Positions 13,089 through 25,166 of a stretch of DNA of 64,000 bases are shown here, piece by piece. Each line of letters begins with the position of its first letter. Positions within the stretch are counted from its first letter, which is position 1. The position numbers were made by a program, and so were the translations under genes. Location: NCBI GenBank assembly GCA_022749755.1, contig CM040452.1, positions 20,168,350 through 20,232,349 of the forward strand, written 5' to 3'. The DNA is from Azadirachta indica. Lineage: Eukaryota > Streptophyta > Magnoliopsida > Sapindales > Meliaceae. The notes beneath the pieces are model-generated. The model made no database searches. It saw only the letters and a list, made by a program, of their open reading frames with translations, and had not been told where the DNA came from.

Positions 13089-14923
13089 ACTGGCAGGCTC
13101 TTAGAAGAGGATCTGTACATGTATATATGTGATGATATATACAAAAGATTGGAAGCCCTGAGGGAGATTGGATGTCTGGTGGGTACTTAGTTACTGGGTT
13201 AGTGACAGAAGGATGAATATGTTGTTATTAATATTGTTTGTTTTTCTCAACCATTTCATCAATAAAAAGAAATTCCATTTTTTCTTCTTTTCTCTCTTCT
13301 CTGTCCTTCCATATTCATATACCACACTTGAAAACACAGCACATTGGATTCTAATTTGAAAATCAACACCAAGATTAAGGGCAATTAATGCTATGTTTGA
13401 TATTCTGTATATATATATATATATATATTAGCACTTTTAGCTTGTAAGTGATTCCAAAAGAAGTTATTTGCCTTAATGTGGGGGCAAAAGCAAAGTGACT
13501 TATTTTGAGGGGCTTCTAATCTTCCAATCACATGTGAGCATTTAAGTTTCCCACGTCACATACACACCGAACAAAATTTAAAAAAAAAAGTCCAAGAGAT
13601 CACTGTTCGGTGCTAATCTGCGCCCATAGTGAACAGTAATCCACATTTAGGTTTGGGGTCAGCGTTGTCCACGTGTTCTGCTGTTGCAATGAATGCCGTC
13701 AGCGTCATTGAGTCGTAGTTTTGACCGATGCGGAAGGGTAATGCTGAGAATTCATAAAAAGTCTTTGATTTGGTAGAAGACAAAATTTTCGTTGACGGAA
13801 AATACTTTTTTTTTTTTTTTTAAAATAATATAAGAATAATTAATAATAAAAAAAAAAAGTGAAAGATGCTAAATCAAACTGACCTACCAGCAAGTGCCAA
13901 ATATACAGCTAGCTTGTGCTTGTTAGATTCCTTGGAGAATTGGACGTGTCATTTATCTGGAAAAGTTTTCATCGCTTAAAAATTTTATCTAATATTTTAT
14001 AGTTTGATTATAATTATATATACACACACACATATATATATATATATGTGTTTAAATTAACATATGGATCATTCATAAATTTATGAAATTTGTGTAGATA
14101 TATCACTACAGAAAATTATATTGGATAAGACATTGTTGTTGACATTAAGAATACAAAATTAATTTAGATCAGAAATGTTGACATATTTGATTTACATTCG
14201 AGAAACTAACTGTTTATTTTGTAACTTTCAACGTGAATGAGGGGTGAAATTAGTTTTTAACGCTGCATTAGAAGATAATTTTAAGTTGTTTTTGCGTTTT
14301 AGTTTTCTATAACCTGTTTAGCAGTAGCAAAAATACACTACAAATACAATACGATACAATACAATACAATACTTTATACTAATACTAAGAACTAAAGTTA
14401 ATATTCTTAAATTTATAGACCAAAATATTATTATAACATATTGAGGTACTTGATTGTCATTTTCCATTTGTATAGTCTTTAAATTAAATAATATCTATTA
14501 AGAATCTTGTTTTTAACTCTTGTATTTTGTTAGAAACTTTTGACGAAATTTCTATTGTAATAACATTATCAATAACAACAAACCAAAAAAAAAAAAAGAA
14601 AAGAAAAATAGTTAATAAAATTTAATGATAAAAATAATTTTCAATTATTCCCCTAAAATTACAAATGAAATTAAAGCAAAAAAAAAAAAATTAATGAGAG
14701 GAAAATGACAGAGCTGTTGCCATTATCAAGTACTGTTGAGATAAACCGAATTGAATTATTAATGATGAGAGTGAAGAGAACAAAAATTGGTTGATGTAAG
14801 ACGCGCGTGAGTGACAAATGGACCACGTTGCCTAAATTTTTGCAAGCTAAAGAAGGAAGTTATGATGTGACGACAGATGACGCACGGTCTCTATGTACTA
14901 CTACTGTCACTTTTGTACTGTAT

Positions 14924-14954
<31 letters not shown>

Positions 14955-15135
14955 TCACTGCAAATTATTACAAAAGACTAACCGTACGGTCAGAGTAAGT
15001 AAGTGTAAAAGCCGTGATTTTTTGTATCTTCTTTTGGTTTACTCGGTGCTAACGTAACGGTACAAAAAATTGCTATGACATTTAACTCCCGCTCGTGCAT
15101 CCATCGGATTGGATGTAGATTTGACGAATCGACTG

Positions 15136-15170
15136 AAAACTGCGTCGTTTCAGCTGGACGACGCAGTTTT
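15136..15170. repeat. perfect 13-bp inverted repeat, 9-nt loop
   Basis: AAAACTGCGTCGT and its exact complement ACGACGCAGTTTT flank TTCAGCTGG, which itself holds the palindrome CAGCTG. The arms are much richer in CpG than the surrounding A/T DNA. No T-rich terminator tail and no gene is adjacent. Confidence 0.9.
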
Positions 15171-15410
15171 GATAGTGATTGATGGGCCTTATTTTTCAAC
15201 TTTTTAACGGCACGGCTGAATTTATCAAATTGATTTTAGGGGAGAGGAGTGTGAGATCATTTAATTCCTCTTGACTATTTTGTACTTGTACTCGAGGGAC
15301 ATGACTCACGATGATGTGGAAATTAAATTATTAATTACACCGCCAGTCCAATCCTACTGTTGGTAATTACAAGCTCTGATAAAGGGTAAATTAGTGATGG
15401 TAGTGTTACA

Positions 15411-15411
15411 A

Positions 15412-15463
<52 letters not shown>

Positions 15464-15470
15464 ACGAAAG
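15411..15470. repeat. (AAAG)n microsatellite
   Basis: About fourteen tetranucleotide units, with one interruption (AACG) near the right end. Confidence 0.95.
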
Positions 15471-16475
15471 ATACACTCACAGGGAATGAGGGAAAATTAA
15501 ATCACCACTTTTATGTAAAAGGTTGCATTAATTTCTGTATGGACAATGACTCGTTTGATGTAAATTAATGCGTCTGGAAATTGGAAAATGTAAATTGCTA
15601 ATTTTGATTCGTTGATTTTGGGGATCTCTCTCTTTGTAGCTATTGTGTAACAGTAGATGTTAGATTACGACAATTTTAGTACTTGATTATCAAATACCCA
15701 AAAAAAAAAAAATGCTTCATACGTTGGACTGTCAAATTGACAACACTAAATCCTTTCAATCATCAAAATAAATAGATTACATGAGATTCTGTGTTTTAAT
15801 TTAAGTTCAACAACTTCCACTCTATATAAAATATTTTTGATAAAAAGATAAAACTATATTTAGGAGTGGAAGAGTTTAGGTCTTAAAGTTAAATATTGAG
15901 ATTAATTCATTATCTAATTTCTCTTAAATAAGTTTGATCACAATAAATTCATAAATCACGTACTTTTATACATTTATTTTATTTTAAATTTATAAATGAA
16001 ACTTATATACCTTAAAATTCATAGCTTAACCCGCAGATAAATTAAAATGTATGATATGATAAATTGAGTTTATATAAAAAACGAATAAAATTAATTATAA
16101 TATTAAATGATTCGATGTATTTTATATATATTTTATCTAATAACTTTAATTTTATATACAATAATATATAGAATGGGACCATACATCATATGAAAATTAT
16201 TAAGCATGCACGCTTACAACAGAAACCAATGAACAAGGGGAAAAAAAAAAAAAGGAGAAGAATGATTTGATTGCATCCATATATTTAGGTTAAAAGTCTA
16301 ATGATGAAGAAAATGATTTAAGATATGAGTAACGATAATGAAAATGATAACTTAAGAGACAACTCAAATGATAGAAAGTGCAAACACCGATCAAATAAAT
16401 ATGTAATGAATATATAAAAAGAGAAAGGAAAGTGATAAAATTAGGTAGAGTTGCTTTCAAGCACTAAAATTAATC

Positions 16476-16479
<4 letters not shown>

Positions 16480-16513
<34 letters not shown>
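16480..16513. repeat. (TA)17 microsatellite
   Basis: Uninterrupted TA run in intergenic DNA; likely polymorphic. Confidence 0.95.
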
Positions 16514-16516
<3 letters not shown>

Positions 16517-16675
16517 ATTGCCATGCCCAACAATATAACATTAATTAATATTTATTAAACCAACAATTGTTTTTATTTCTCCTCAATTTAATTATTAACA
16601 AAATCCAACCGTAGTTATCTAACACATTTGATAACTTTAGTTGCAATATTAATATTGCGCTATAATTAATATGGA

Positions 16676-16744
16676 TTATACTATACTATACTATACTATA
16701 CTATACTATACTATACTATACTATACTATACTATACTATACTAT
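16676..16744. repeat. (CTATA)n pentanucleotide tandem repeat
   Basis: Twelve perfect CTATA units at 16681-16740 plus partial units on both sides. The array is unusually long and pure for a pentamer. Confidence 0.97.
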
Positions 16745-17718
16745 TGTCTTAATATTCTTATTATTTTAATTCTAGACCAGATTGTGATTTTAATGAGCTG
16801 GATTGATTTTATTGGCCTATGTGTGTGTGTCTATATATATATAATCAACATGTACACCATTATATATGTTAAGCATATATGAACAAATTAAACTAGATAA
16901 CCTCTTTCTCTTTGTGTAATACCATGGTGAGGTGTTAATTAATTAAAATTAATCTATTATTATTATTATTGTACATGCATGCATGGAAGACGAAAGAAGC
17001 AAAGTATATCTAATTAAGTTATGTATGTATGTCTATTTGACATTGTCTTTCTACCCTTTCGTTGGTCGTAGAGACACCTTCTTAATACCCTTTGATTTAT
17101 AATAAAATAAAGAGTTGAATCTCCACTAATAATTAACTTCATTGTGGCCATAATTAATTTCTCTTCCAAATTAAATGCTATATATAGGAATACATATAGC
17201 TTTAATTTTCTGGCTTTTTGTAAAATGAAATATATTGAAGATTGAAAGATTTTTAAAATGATAAAATAAAGAACAGCCAAAACGTGTATATATATACACA
17301 CACACGTATTAAAAGTATATTGCATGTTTAATTTTTTCTTGTGTATATATATATATATATATATATAAAACTAATCATGATCTATATTTCTTTGGACAAT
17401 GAGGTGGTACTAATTAACACAACTCCTTTATTCAATTCCATACATTAATTAAAAATACATAAAGAGGAGGAAATTAAACGCATCCAATATACTCCAAACC
17501 AGAGAGGTGGATGAAATTTAATATCTGTCGAAAGACAGACATTCTGTTCAAACACACTTGAACACACATACTGATACTAATATTTGTTTTTCTTGTTGCA
17601 ATCGCACACAAAATAAGACTGAAGAGTTATTGAAAAATAGATCATATATATTGAAGAAGCATGCATAGTCAGCTTTACTCAATAATATTGTTGACTCTTA
17701 ATTATATAATACCTTCGT

Positions 17719-18711
17719 CTATGAAGTTTTCAAGGTGAGCCCAGTGCCAGCCAGTTTCTCTTCAATAATTTTCTCCATGCGTTCGGACATTGATGGAGTT
17801 AAATAATTTTTCCAATCTCCAACTTTCCCTTTTCTGAAGTAGAGAAAATTTTTAGTCCCCGCAGGCTGCTTACCAGTCTTGCTCACTTCCAAATCTTTGA
17901 TGTTATCAAAACTACACAGTTTTGATATCTCATCTATCACTCCTTGTTTCTCTTCTTTCTTAGTGAAAGGATATCCTAAGAAATCAGCCAATTTCTTAAT
18001 GTAAAAGACGATGTCGTCTTTGAGATCTTCATATTTCAAGAACAAGACCTTATCCGGTTGTTCTAAGCTGGCTTTCCAGTAACCTAACGCATGATCCCAA
18101 ATGGGTCCGAAACACTGGACTCCATTGCAAGTTCTTTCAAAAGCTTCTTCTAGTTCTGATGGCTCCAAATCCTGAAGTCTACGTTTGAAATGCCATTCTG
18201 ATATGAACTGGTCCAAAGGATTCCTGCAAATGTACACAATTCGAGAATTGGCGTCGATAATTGAAGGTGGTAGTGAAGTGTAGGCAGCATGCGTTGAGAA
18301 AATCCTTGGTGTAGGAAACTTTTCAAGATTTGGTAATTGATTGTTGGTGAGATATAGCTCAAACTCAAAGAAGGGTACAAGCTGATGGGGAGAAGTTGTA
18401 AGCAAGGGGCTATTTTCAAAGGCATATCGAGAGCGGTTGACAATGGAAAATGTGAGGGCTTTGAGCCAAGTGGTTCCTGATTTTGGAAAAGTGCTTAGTA
18501 TTAAATCACTTTCCTTTGCTTGGAAGTGCTTCTGGGAGGCGATTATGCCATGAATGCCCATAGATGGGATCCAAAATCTTTGATATAGACAAAGATAAAA
18601 ACCGTCGCAGTATTTCACTTTAGGAAGCAGCTGGGTCAAGAGCTGTTCTTGATCCTCCAGCTGCTTGCTTTGCTCTTCTACTGCAACGCAAGGATTTTGA
18701 GAGTGCTCCAT
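17719..18711 (-). CDS. cytosolic sulfotransferase (SOT family)
   Basis: Intronless, 330 aa, the usual length for plant soluble sulfotransferases. These enzymes move sulfate from PAPS to hydroxyls of small metabolites such as flavonols, hydroxyjasmonate or brassinosteroids. The 5'-phosphosulfate loop TFPKSGTTWLKAL is at residues 74-86 and the catalytic His (THAAYTSLP) at about 141. The 3'-phosphate motif YICRNPLDQFISEW is near 160-173, and the C-terminal RKGKVGDWKNYLTP region, which closes over PAPS, near 292. The start is the first ATG, about 70 bp downstream of a good TATA box. The substrate cannot be read from sequence. The protein has no signal peptide, consistent with the cytosol. Confidence 0.95.
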   Translation of the reverse strand: MEHSQNPCVAVEEQSKQLEDQEQLLTQLLPKVKYCDGFYLCLYQRFWIPSMGIHGIIASQKHFQAKESDLILSTFPKSGTTWLKALTFSIVNRSRYAFENSPLLTTSPHQLVPFFEFELYLTNNQLPNLEKFPTPRIFSTHAAYTSLPPSIIDANSRIVYICRNPLDQFISEWHFKRRLQDLEPSELEEAFERTCNGVQCFGPIWDHALGYWKASLEQPDKVLFLKYEDLKDDIVFYIKKLADFLGYPFTKKEEKQGVIDEISKLCSFDNIKDLEVSKTGKQPAGTKNFLYFRKGKVGDWKNYLTPSMSERMEKIIEEKLAGTGLTLKTS

Positions 18712-18780
18712 GCAGAATTTGAGAGAAGAAGGCTAAAAGAGAAATATTTAGGGTACATGCAACTATTGAATAAAGTTAGA

Positions 18781-18788
18781 TATTTATA
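18781..18788 (-). promoter_or_regulatory. TATA box of the sulfotransferase gene
   Basis: Reads TATAAATA on the minus strand, about 70 bp upstream of the start codon. This puts transcription start near 18750 with a short leader. Confidence 0.6.
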
Positions 18789-18799
18789 TGCAAAGTTTT

Positions 18800-21711
18800 A
18801 TCTAAATAAATGTGTACTTGAAGCAAAAAGTAGTGTTTAAATTTATTTATTTATTTATATATGTATCAAATTGATGTATTTTTAAATCTTGATTAAGCAA
18901 ACCAGTAATACTTGGAGTGCCATACATTATGTTGGCCATCTTTTTATGACGAATAAGAAGGATTTTTTTTTTTAAAAGAAGTTTAAATGATTTTATGTTT
19001 TCTTGAATTTTTATCTTTAGGAGAGAAACTGAAAAAAGCAATTTCTGTACTTAATTCCCATATAATAATTTATGAATCATGCTATATAACTCGGTTAATT
19101 AATAAGTATGTGATTTTCTTTAAACAACTTTAATTTCTCAATATATATATATCTAAGCTTGAAAGTTCCCATTTTTTAAAAAAATTCAAACATGCATACG
19201 CGATGTATGTAATCACATTGATGTTTTACTATGCTTTACTATTAAAGAGTTGTTGTAACATATCATAATTTTTAGAGTCTTGAAAATATCTCTACATAAT
19301 TATAATTACAATGTATATAGTTTTGGATATATTGTGTATCACAGATGTTCGGTTGTCTGCCTGCAGCTTTCAATTAATCACACAGCAATTAATCTGCAGG
19401 ATGTGAGTATGAAATCGCAAGTACTACTTTTTATATATACATGTATGAAACACGATCGTATTTTATTTAATTCTCGTTCAAAGAAACAAAATATATGCCA
19501 TGTTGAATAACCTCTATTTGACCGAATAATTAATAAATAGTTATTCAAATAAAAAGAATAATAATGGCTTATAATATACTTCTTCTTATTATTATTATTA
19601 TACGAAGATATTGAAAGTCAAATATAAATCCCTTAGAAAGCTACTCAAATTCTAGTTTGAACATGCTAGCTCCAGAAAATACTTTATTGGGAATTAAATA
19701 AATTTGTACTTTTCTATTATTTTGCATTAATTTCCTTATATTTGTCCAAGTGGGCATGAATATTCAAATAATTTCAAAGAGTTCTTCAGAGAAGCCAAGT
19801 AGTAGATCAGATAATTTAGCAATTTGGTGTTTGATAATTAATGAAGACTTGAGGATTTAAGATTAAAGTAAGGGAGAATGCCCGTTAGTCCCTGTTTTTT
19901 TAGTTAATGTTTCATTATCTCTTATTTTCTGTAATATTCCATCACTCTCTTGAGTTCTGATTTTATCTTTTAATATTTCTAATATTTTTAATTTTACTAT
20001 TTGTAAATCAATTGAATTGAAGGTTAAAATTGAAAAAAAAAATTAAGAGGATGATGAGATATTAGATAAAATATAGAAGAGTAATTGGGTATTAATTGAA
20101 AAAATAGGGGGTAATGGGCATTTTCCCATCAAAGTAATAATATCTATGATCTTCAAAATGATGTAATATTGGCTAATCTTTGAATAGAAAAAAGAAACAT
20201 AACAAAATTGTTCTATTTTAATGCCAACTCGTCCCTTTATAGTTAATTCGAGTCAAAGTAATTATAATTTGATAATCATTAAAAAGTTAATTGACTTTTT
20301 AATTAATTATTGTTAATTGATTAATTGATTAATTTATAATATAAAAAGAAATTACGTAGGCTTAACCCACTATAATCATAGATCACCCATTTAAAATTTT
20401 GAACTCAACCATATTTGTTGACAAGCAATCACAATGATTATAATAAAAGTACAAAAAAAAAAAAGACTTTCTAGAGTATAAATATCTAAATCAAAATCAT
20501 CAAATTAAGTTTTTTTTTTTCTTTCTTTCTTTCATTTAATCCATATCCTTGCAAGAGAAACGGAAAAAAGAATTGCTTAACCACGAAATGATCAAATTAA
20601 TATTGACAAAAAATGATAAAAATAAACTTAAGACTGTAATTACATATATTGTTTCTATTTCAATTGAAATATATGTACAAACTAATGTTAATGCAACATT
20701 AATATATGTATTGGTTTTGCAGTCAAAATGTTTTGGCTATAATATAATATATTAAAATTAATTTTATTATTAAAGATAGACACGTAGAATTAAGAATGAG
20801 CGATGATATGACATGCATTATAGAGCTCGTACAGGAAGTTGAAGTCTGCAGGGGAGCTCATGAAGAGTAGTAATGTTGAAGTTTCCCTCCAAGGCCTTGT
20901 TAATTAATTTCCTTAACAAGAAGAAATTTGAGTCGGAGGAGCCTGAAACTTTGTGGGATATCTAATTTCAAGTATGGAAAGAAGAAAGAAGGGAAAGACC
21001 ATCAACAAGAGAGGAGAGGCATGGAGAGAGGAAGAGGATTTAGAAGATAAATTACTAAGAAAAATTGTTCGAAGTCCAATTTTTATATTATTTAGGTTTC
21101 CATTTATTGAAGACCAATCCAGCAAATAGCTTATTTTGATATTATATCTATCTATATATATATATATATACATATATGTATGTGGAGGCATGTCATCTTA
21201 AAAATCAAGCTCGCTATTGAAAGTTTGAGAAAACCAAATTCTATTTCGGTTCTGGTTGGTTTCTAAGAAAACCGAACTGAACTAGAATCGGCCGAACCCT
21301 AATGTAAATGTCACATGGGAAGTTTCTGCCGAGATATAAAGAAAAGAGTTCATTTAAGACTAGTACAGATAAAATATTCTTAATTATAACATTCAAAGGC
21401 TTTCTGACAGGAAAGCAAACAAGCAATAATAAACTTTGCATACAATTTCTCGGAGTGTGTTAACTAAACAGACAAAACTTCATCCCTCTCCCCGAGAAAA
21501 AGGTTGTTGCAACAAAAGTGGTCCGAGGGACCCTCTCTTGTGGCTCCAGAATGCTTATTCAAAACCTTGCCAGAAGTTTCCTTGCTTATGGTGTCCGAAA
21601 CTTTGAGGTAGACGGTCAATGGGGTAGACAATGGGAATAAATGATCACTAATTGACAATGCAATGCAATGCAATGCAAAGCCATGTATAGAGACCGGTGT
21701 CCAATTAATTG
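18800..21711. other. intergenic region with a MITE
   Basis: AT-rich, with no supportable coding sequence. It contains the foldback element at 19872-20127 and scattered simple repeats. Near 21240-21300 there are imperfectly complementary 'GGTTCTGGTTGG' and 'CCGAACTGAAC' stretches of unknown nature. Confidence 0.55.
19872..20127. mobile_element. foldback MITE, copy 1 (256 bp)
   Basis: The left end GGGAGAATGCCC and right end GGGCATTTTCCC are inverted repeats matching at 11 of 12 positions. Imperfect complementarity continues inward through much of the element (for example left CCCTGTTTTTTTAGTTAAT against right ATTAATTGAAAAAATAGGGG). AAAGTAA occurs just outside both ends (19865-19871 and 20131-20137) and may be a 7-bp target-site duplication, apart from three extra bases on the right. 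There is no coding capacity. A diverged second copy lies at 53748-54007, which supports a mobile family rather than a chance hairpin. Confidence 0.75.
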
Positions 21712-24201
21712 TCATAGTGGATAGGCCTTGGCAGTTGATCTTTTGATATCAGCTCCCAAAAGCCGAAGCTTCGTATCTAAGTTCTCATAACCACGGTCAA
21801 TATTATATGCAACTCCACTGATCTCGGTAGTTCCATTTGCAGCCAATCGAGCTAATACCAGGGACGCCCCACCTCTTAAGTCAGCAGCAATAAGTTGAGA
21901 ACCATGCAAGGCAGTGGCAAAAGAATTCAAAGCTATTAGAATAATCAAATTTAATTTTTAAGTAGATATAAAGATCTAGATTTTCGGGGTGGAAAACAAT
22001 GCACCTTCCTATTTCTCCCCCAAAAACCAGTGCAGTGTTCCCGCAGACCTGAATTTCTGCTCCAAGCTTCTGCAATTCTCTTGCTATATTATCCAACTGA
22101 GAGGACATACATTAGACGTATATAAAAGCTAGTGCGGATAATAAAAGAAACTCAGTACCTTATGCTATTGAGAAAGCAAAAGGGAAACAGATTTGGAGCG
22201 TCTATGCACTTCAAAACAGAAAAGCACAGTCACAATTTCAAATTTTGAAAATCAATTAATGAGGTTGCCAGATTTTAGAAGAATTTAAAATCACTGAAAA
22301 GGATGATAAAGAAATTGCTTCGTACTTGCAAAATTTATCAATAAGGCGTCAAGCACCACAGAGAAACGCAAACTCACAAAATAAAAGAAGGATATATATT
22401 TTAACAAATCATACAGAGTGAAAGAAATATGCTTTGAAGTGAACCAATGAGCTAAAAATGAGAAGTAATATGCTCTCTTTCGCAAAATCCCTGTTGCGAT
22501 AAAATATTAAAAGGTTAAGTTGAAATTAAGTATTTGATTCCATATTGTGTATTTGATCAATTGACCACATACCATGGCCCATGCGTTTTTCGAACACGGA
22601 TTCCTCCAAAATACTTGAACCACTACATGTAGTGAGTAATGCCATCGTTTGAGGTTGGAGATCTGTAGGAAACCCAGGAAATAGACTTGTCTTAACATCA
22701 AAACCTCGCAAATTCTCATGAACGTTTTCTGGGATTGCTGAAACCTGGAATACCAATCAGTCATCATGCCTGAAGCAGCTAGCCAGAGGAAAAGAAAGAC
22801 GAAAAACAAAATAAAAAGAAATTCCCTTACCTCCAGAGTTTCACGATTAAATTGCGTAATTTTGCAACCAGCAATTGTCAGTTTGTCTACCAGACATGAT
22901 AAGTGGGAAGGAGTTACAGGTCATAATAAGATACGCGGGCGAGTAATTGCTGCAGCCAGCATAAAGGTGCCTGCTTCAATTCTATCTGGTGACACAGAAA
23001 ATTCAGAACCGTGCAATTGGTATTTTCCCTGAATTAAAATTTTGTCACTTCCTGCTCCTTGAAAACATGCACCACTCGCATTCAGAAAACGAGCAAGATC
23101 AATCACCTCTGGCTCCTGCGGTGAAAATTTGGGGGAAGAATTCAATTAATTCCATCAGTCAGGACAAAAGAATATTAAAAAAGAAAGTTGCAGCCCGGAG
23201 ATGCATACTTTGGCCACATTTGAAAGCAGGGTCTCTCCATCAGCCATAGAAGCTGCCATCATAAGAGTCTCGGTTGCCCCAACGCTTTGTAAATCAAGGT
23301 GGAAACTCCCTCCAACCAATCCTCTGCCATTTGCAGCATGTGCCAGCACTTTCCCATCCTCGTAATGTTGAAAAAAAATTGCCTTTAGAGTACTACTCTC
23401 ATTTTAAATATGTTTTGGAGTGCTATAAGGAGAAGTTGTATGCCATATATATTTCATAGTGTCTATTGCCTTTCTTACTATTTTGTTATCAATTATAAAA
23501 GCGCCTTTTTAGTTTTTACAGTGTTACTATTGCTTGATCTCAAAATTTTAGAATTTTATCTAAGGTATTTTAGAAAGTAATTTACGATCCTCACCATAAT
23601 ATTGACACGACAAGAGCTTATTAGAAAAAAATAAAAAGAATATATAAAAAAATATCTGATCTCAACCACAGCACCAAGAGCTCTTAACCCACGAACGTAC
23701 AGGTCTACAGGTCTCTCCCCAATATCACATCAGCCAGGCAAAGCCACCACAGCTTTAGCAAAGCGGCCCAGCAATTGCCCAATCACAAAAAATCCACCTC
23801 GAGTTTTCTTCAGTTCTTCCGAACACGGCTGAACAGACCCAACGCAGTCACTGTTAACCAATATATCATTGTTTTGAACATTAACCTTAACCTTGGCGCC
23901 CAACGAGCGCAAAATGGAAACCATTGCTTTGATGTCTATCAACTTAATGGGCACGTTGTGAAGCAGAGAAGAGTTTGAGCATAAGAGAGTGGCAGCCAGG
24001 AGAGGAAGAGAAGAATTCTTGGACCCGGGAATTGATATGTGACCCGAGAGCCTTGTTGAAAGTTTGATCAGGTTGTAGCGTTTGGGTTTCTGGGGTTGGG
24101 ATTTGTGTTTTCTGCATTTGGGAAGAAAGAGAGAAAGAGATAGAAACAATGCGGGTTTTAAACTGTATATATTGGAGGATTGAGAGAGTTAAAAGCAACA
24201 C
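21712..24201 (-). pseudogene. murA: MurA-like UDP-GlcNAc enolpyruvyl transferase, copy A (dead)
   Basis: This is collinear with copy B (26581-29740), including near-identical introns, so it is a tandem duplicate. Recognisable pieces include [26 protein letters not shown], the exon-3 block [24 protein letters not shown] and [13 protein letters not shown]. Lesions relative to copy B are: (1) a net 11-nt deletion between the MQKT start block and LSGH, shifting the frame; (2) TGA at 23730-23732 in place of the Gly just before the active-site Cys; (3) exon 1 donor ATCAG followed by ATATTT; (4) TGA at 22921-22923 in exon 3; (5) last-exon acceptor CAG changed to CAC at 21914-21915. No full product is possible. 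An ATG equivalent to copy B's start lies at 24201. Confidence 0.9.
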
Positions 24202-24206
24202 ATTAA

Positions 24207-24239
24207 AGAGCGAGAGAGAGAGAGAGAGTGAGAGAGAGA
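24207..24239. repeat. (GA)n microsatellite upstream of MurA copy A
   Basis: GA run with a single TG interruption, just upstream of the pseudogene start. Copy B has no comparable array, so the flanks differ. Confidence 0.9.
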
Positions 24240-24954
24240 CACAAGCACAGAGTAGTTAATGTTTATGGAGTTCCGAATATATAATAAAATAAACCAAAAT
24301 TTTTTCTTTCTTTCTTTCACGCGAATCACATTCTGATTAAATTATTAATAGAGATTAATTGAAGACTATAATTAATAAAAACCAGCTTCTGCATGCTTTC
24401 GAATGGCTGAAACCAATAAGAATAATGTTGAACGAACCAACGAACACTCTCTCTTCTCTTTCAATCTTAAACAAGCCAAAACATTTGCAAACTAATAAAA
24501 TCGTGCGCACACAAAACGAAAATTAATAATTACTATTTCCTTAATTATAATTAGAGAGTTAGCATGAGCTTCAAAGAAAGCATGCGAAGATGATACGGGA
24601 CATTTTTAAAATGTGATATGAGACATCTTTTTGATATGCCAACATAATCTAATACTAATTAATTATATGAGCTTGAGCGATATGTACTACGTATAAAATT
24701 ATAATATAATTAAAAAGGATATTTTTAAAATAATTATTTCCACATAGGAAAATAAGAAAAGGCGCTAATAGTGTAATTAAGTTACATCCTAACCTAATTT
24801 TTCGTACAAGGTTAAATTAGTCTTTGAGCTTAAGTTTGGTTAGTTATAAAATTTGAAATTTTGGTGGTTATTTTTGTCGTCAACGGTGTATCAAAAAACT
24901 TGGTCAAGTTTTCAAACCTTTTTTGCCGTGTGGCGTAAGCAACCTAGGCTCGCC

Positions 24955-24961
24955 TATATAA
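24955..24961 (+). promoter_or_regulatory. candidate TATA box of the MADS-box gene
   Basis: TATATAA in a locally GC-richer context, about 210 bp before the start codon. It would give a leader of roughly 175 nt. This is the best TATA match in the upstream region. Confidence 0.45.
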
Positions 24962-25166
24962 CCTAACGCGCGTAAACTCTTACCGCTGCTGAGCTTGGAA
25001 ATCTGAAGTCGACTGAAATCTTCTGCAATCATTCACTTACTCATTCTCTCTGCGCCCTGAAAGTCTATCCGGCTTCCTTCTCTGTTCTGTAAACCTTGTT
25101 GCTCGCTCTTTTTAGCTTGCTGGTTTTATTACTCTTAGTTTAACTCGCCGCGCTTTTTTGTCCGCC

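Larger units (their letters stand above)
12650..17718. other. intergenic region rich in microsatellites
   Basis: The first few hundred bases are presumably the 3' UTR of the TTL gene. Beyond that I see no supportable gene. The region contains several simple repeats, a G-box core (CACGTG) near 13671, ACTGTTC/GAACAGT inverted arms at 13602-13637 and a perfect hairpin at 15136-15170. Confidence 0.6.
24202..25166. other. intergenic region between MurA copy A and the MADS gene
   Basis: The two genes diverge from this stretch. It contains the GA repeat, AT-rich sequence and, at its right end, the core promoter and leader of the MADS-box gene. No further gene is seen. Confidence 0.6.

Noticed and set aside
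13602..13637. ACTGTTC/GAACAGT inverted arms as a transposon end
   Set aside because: Only 7 bp per arm with no partner copy seen in the window; too weak to call.
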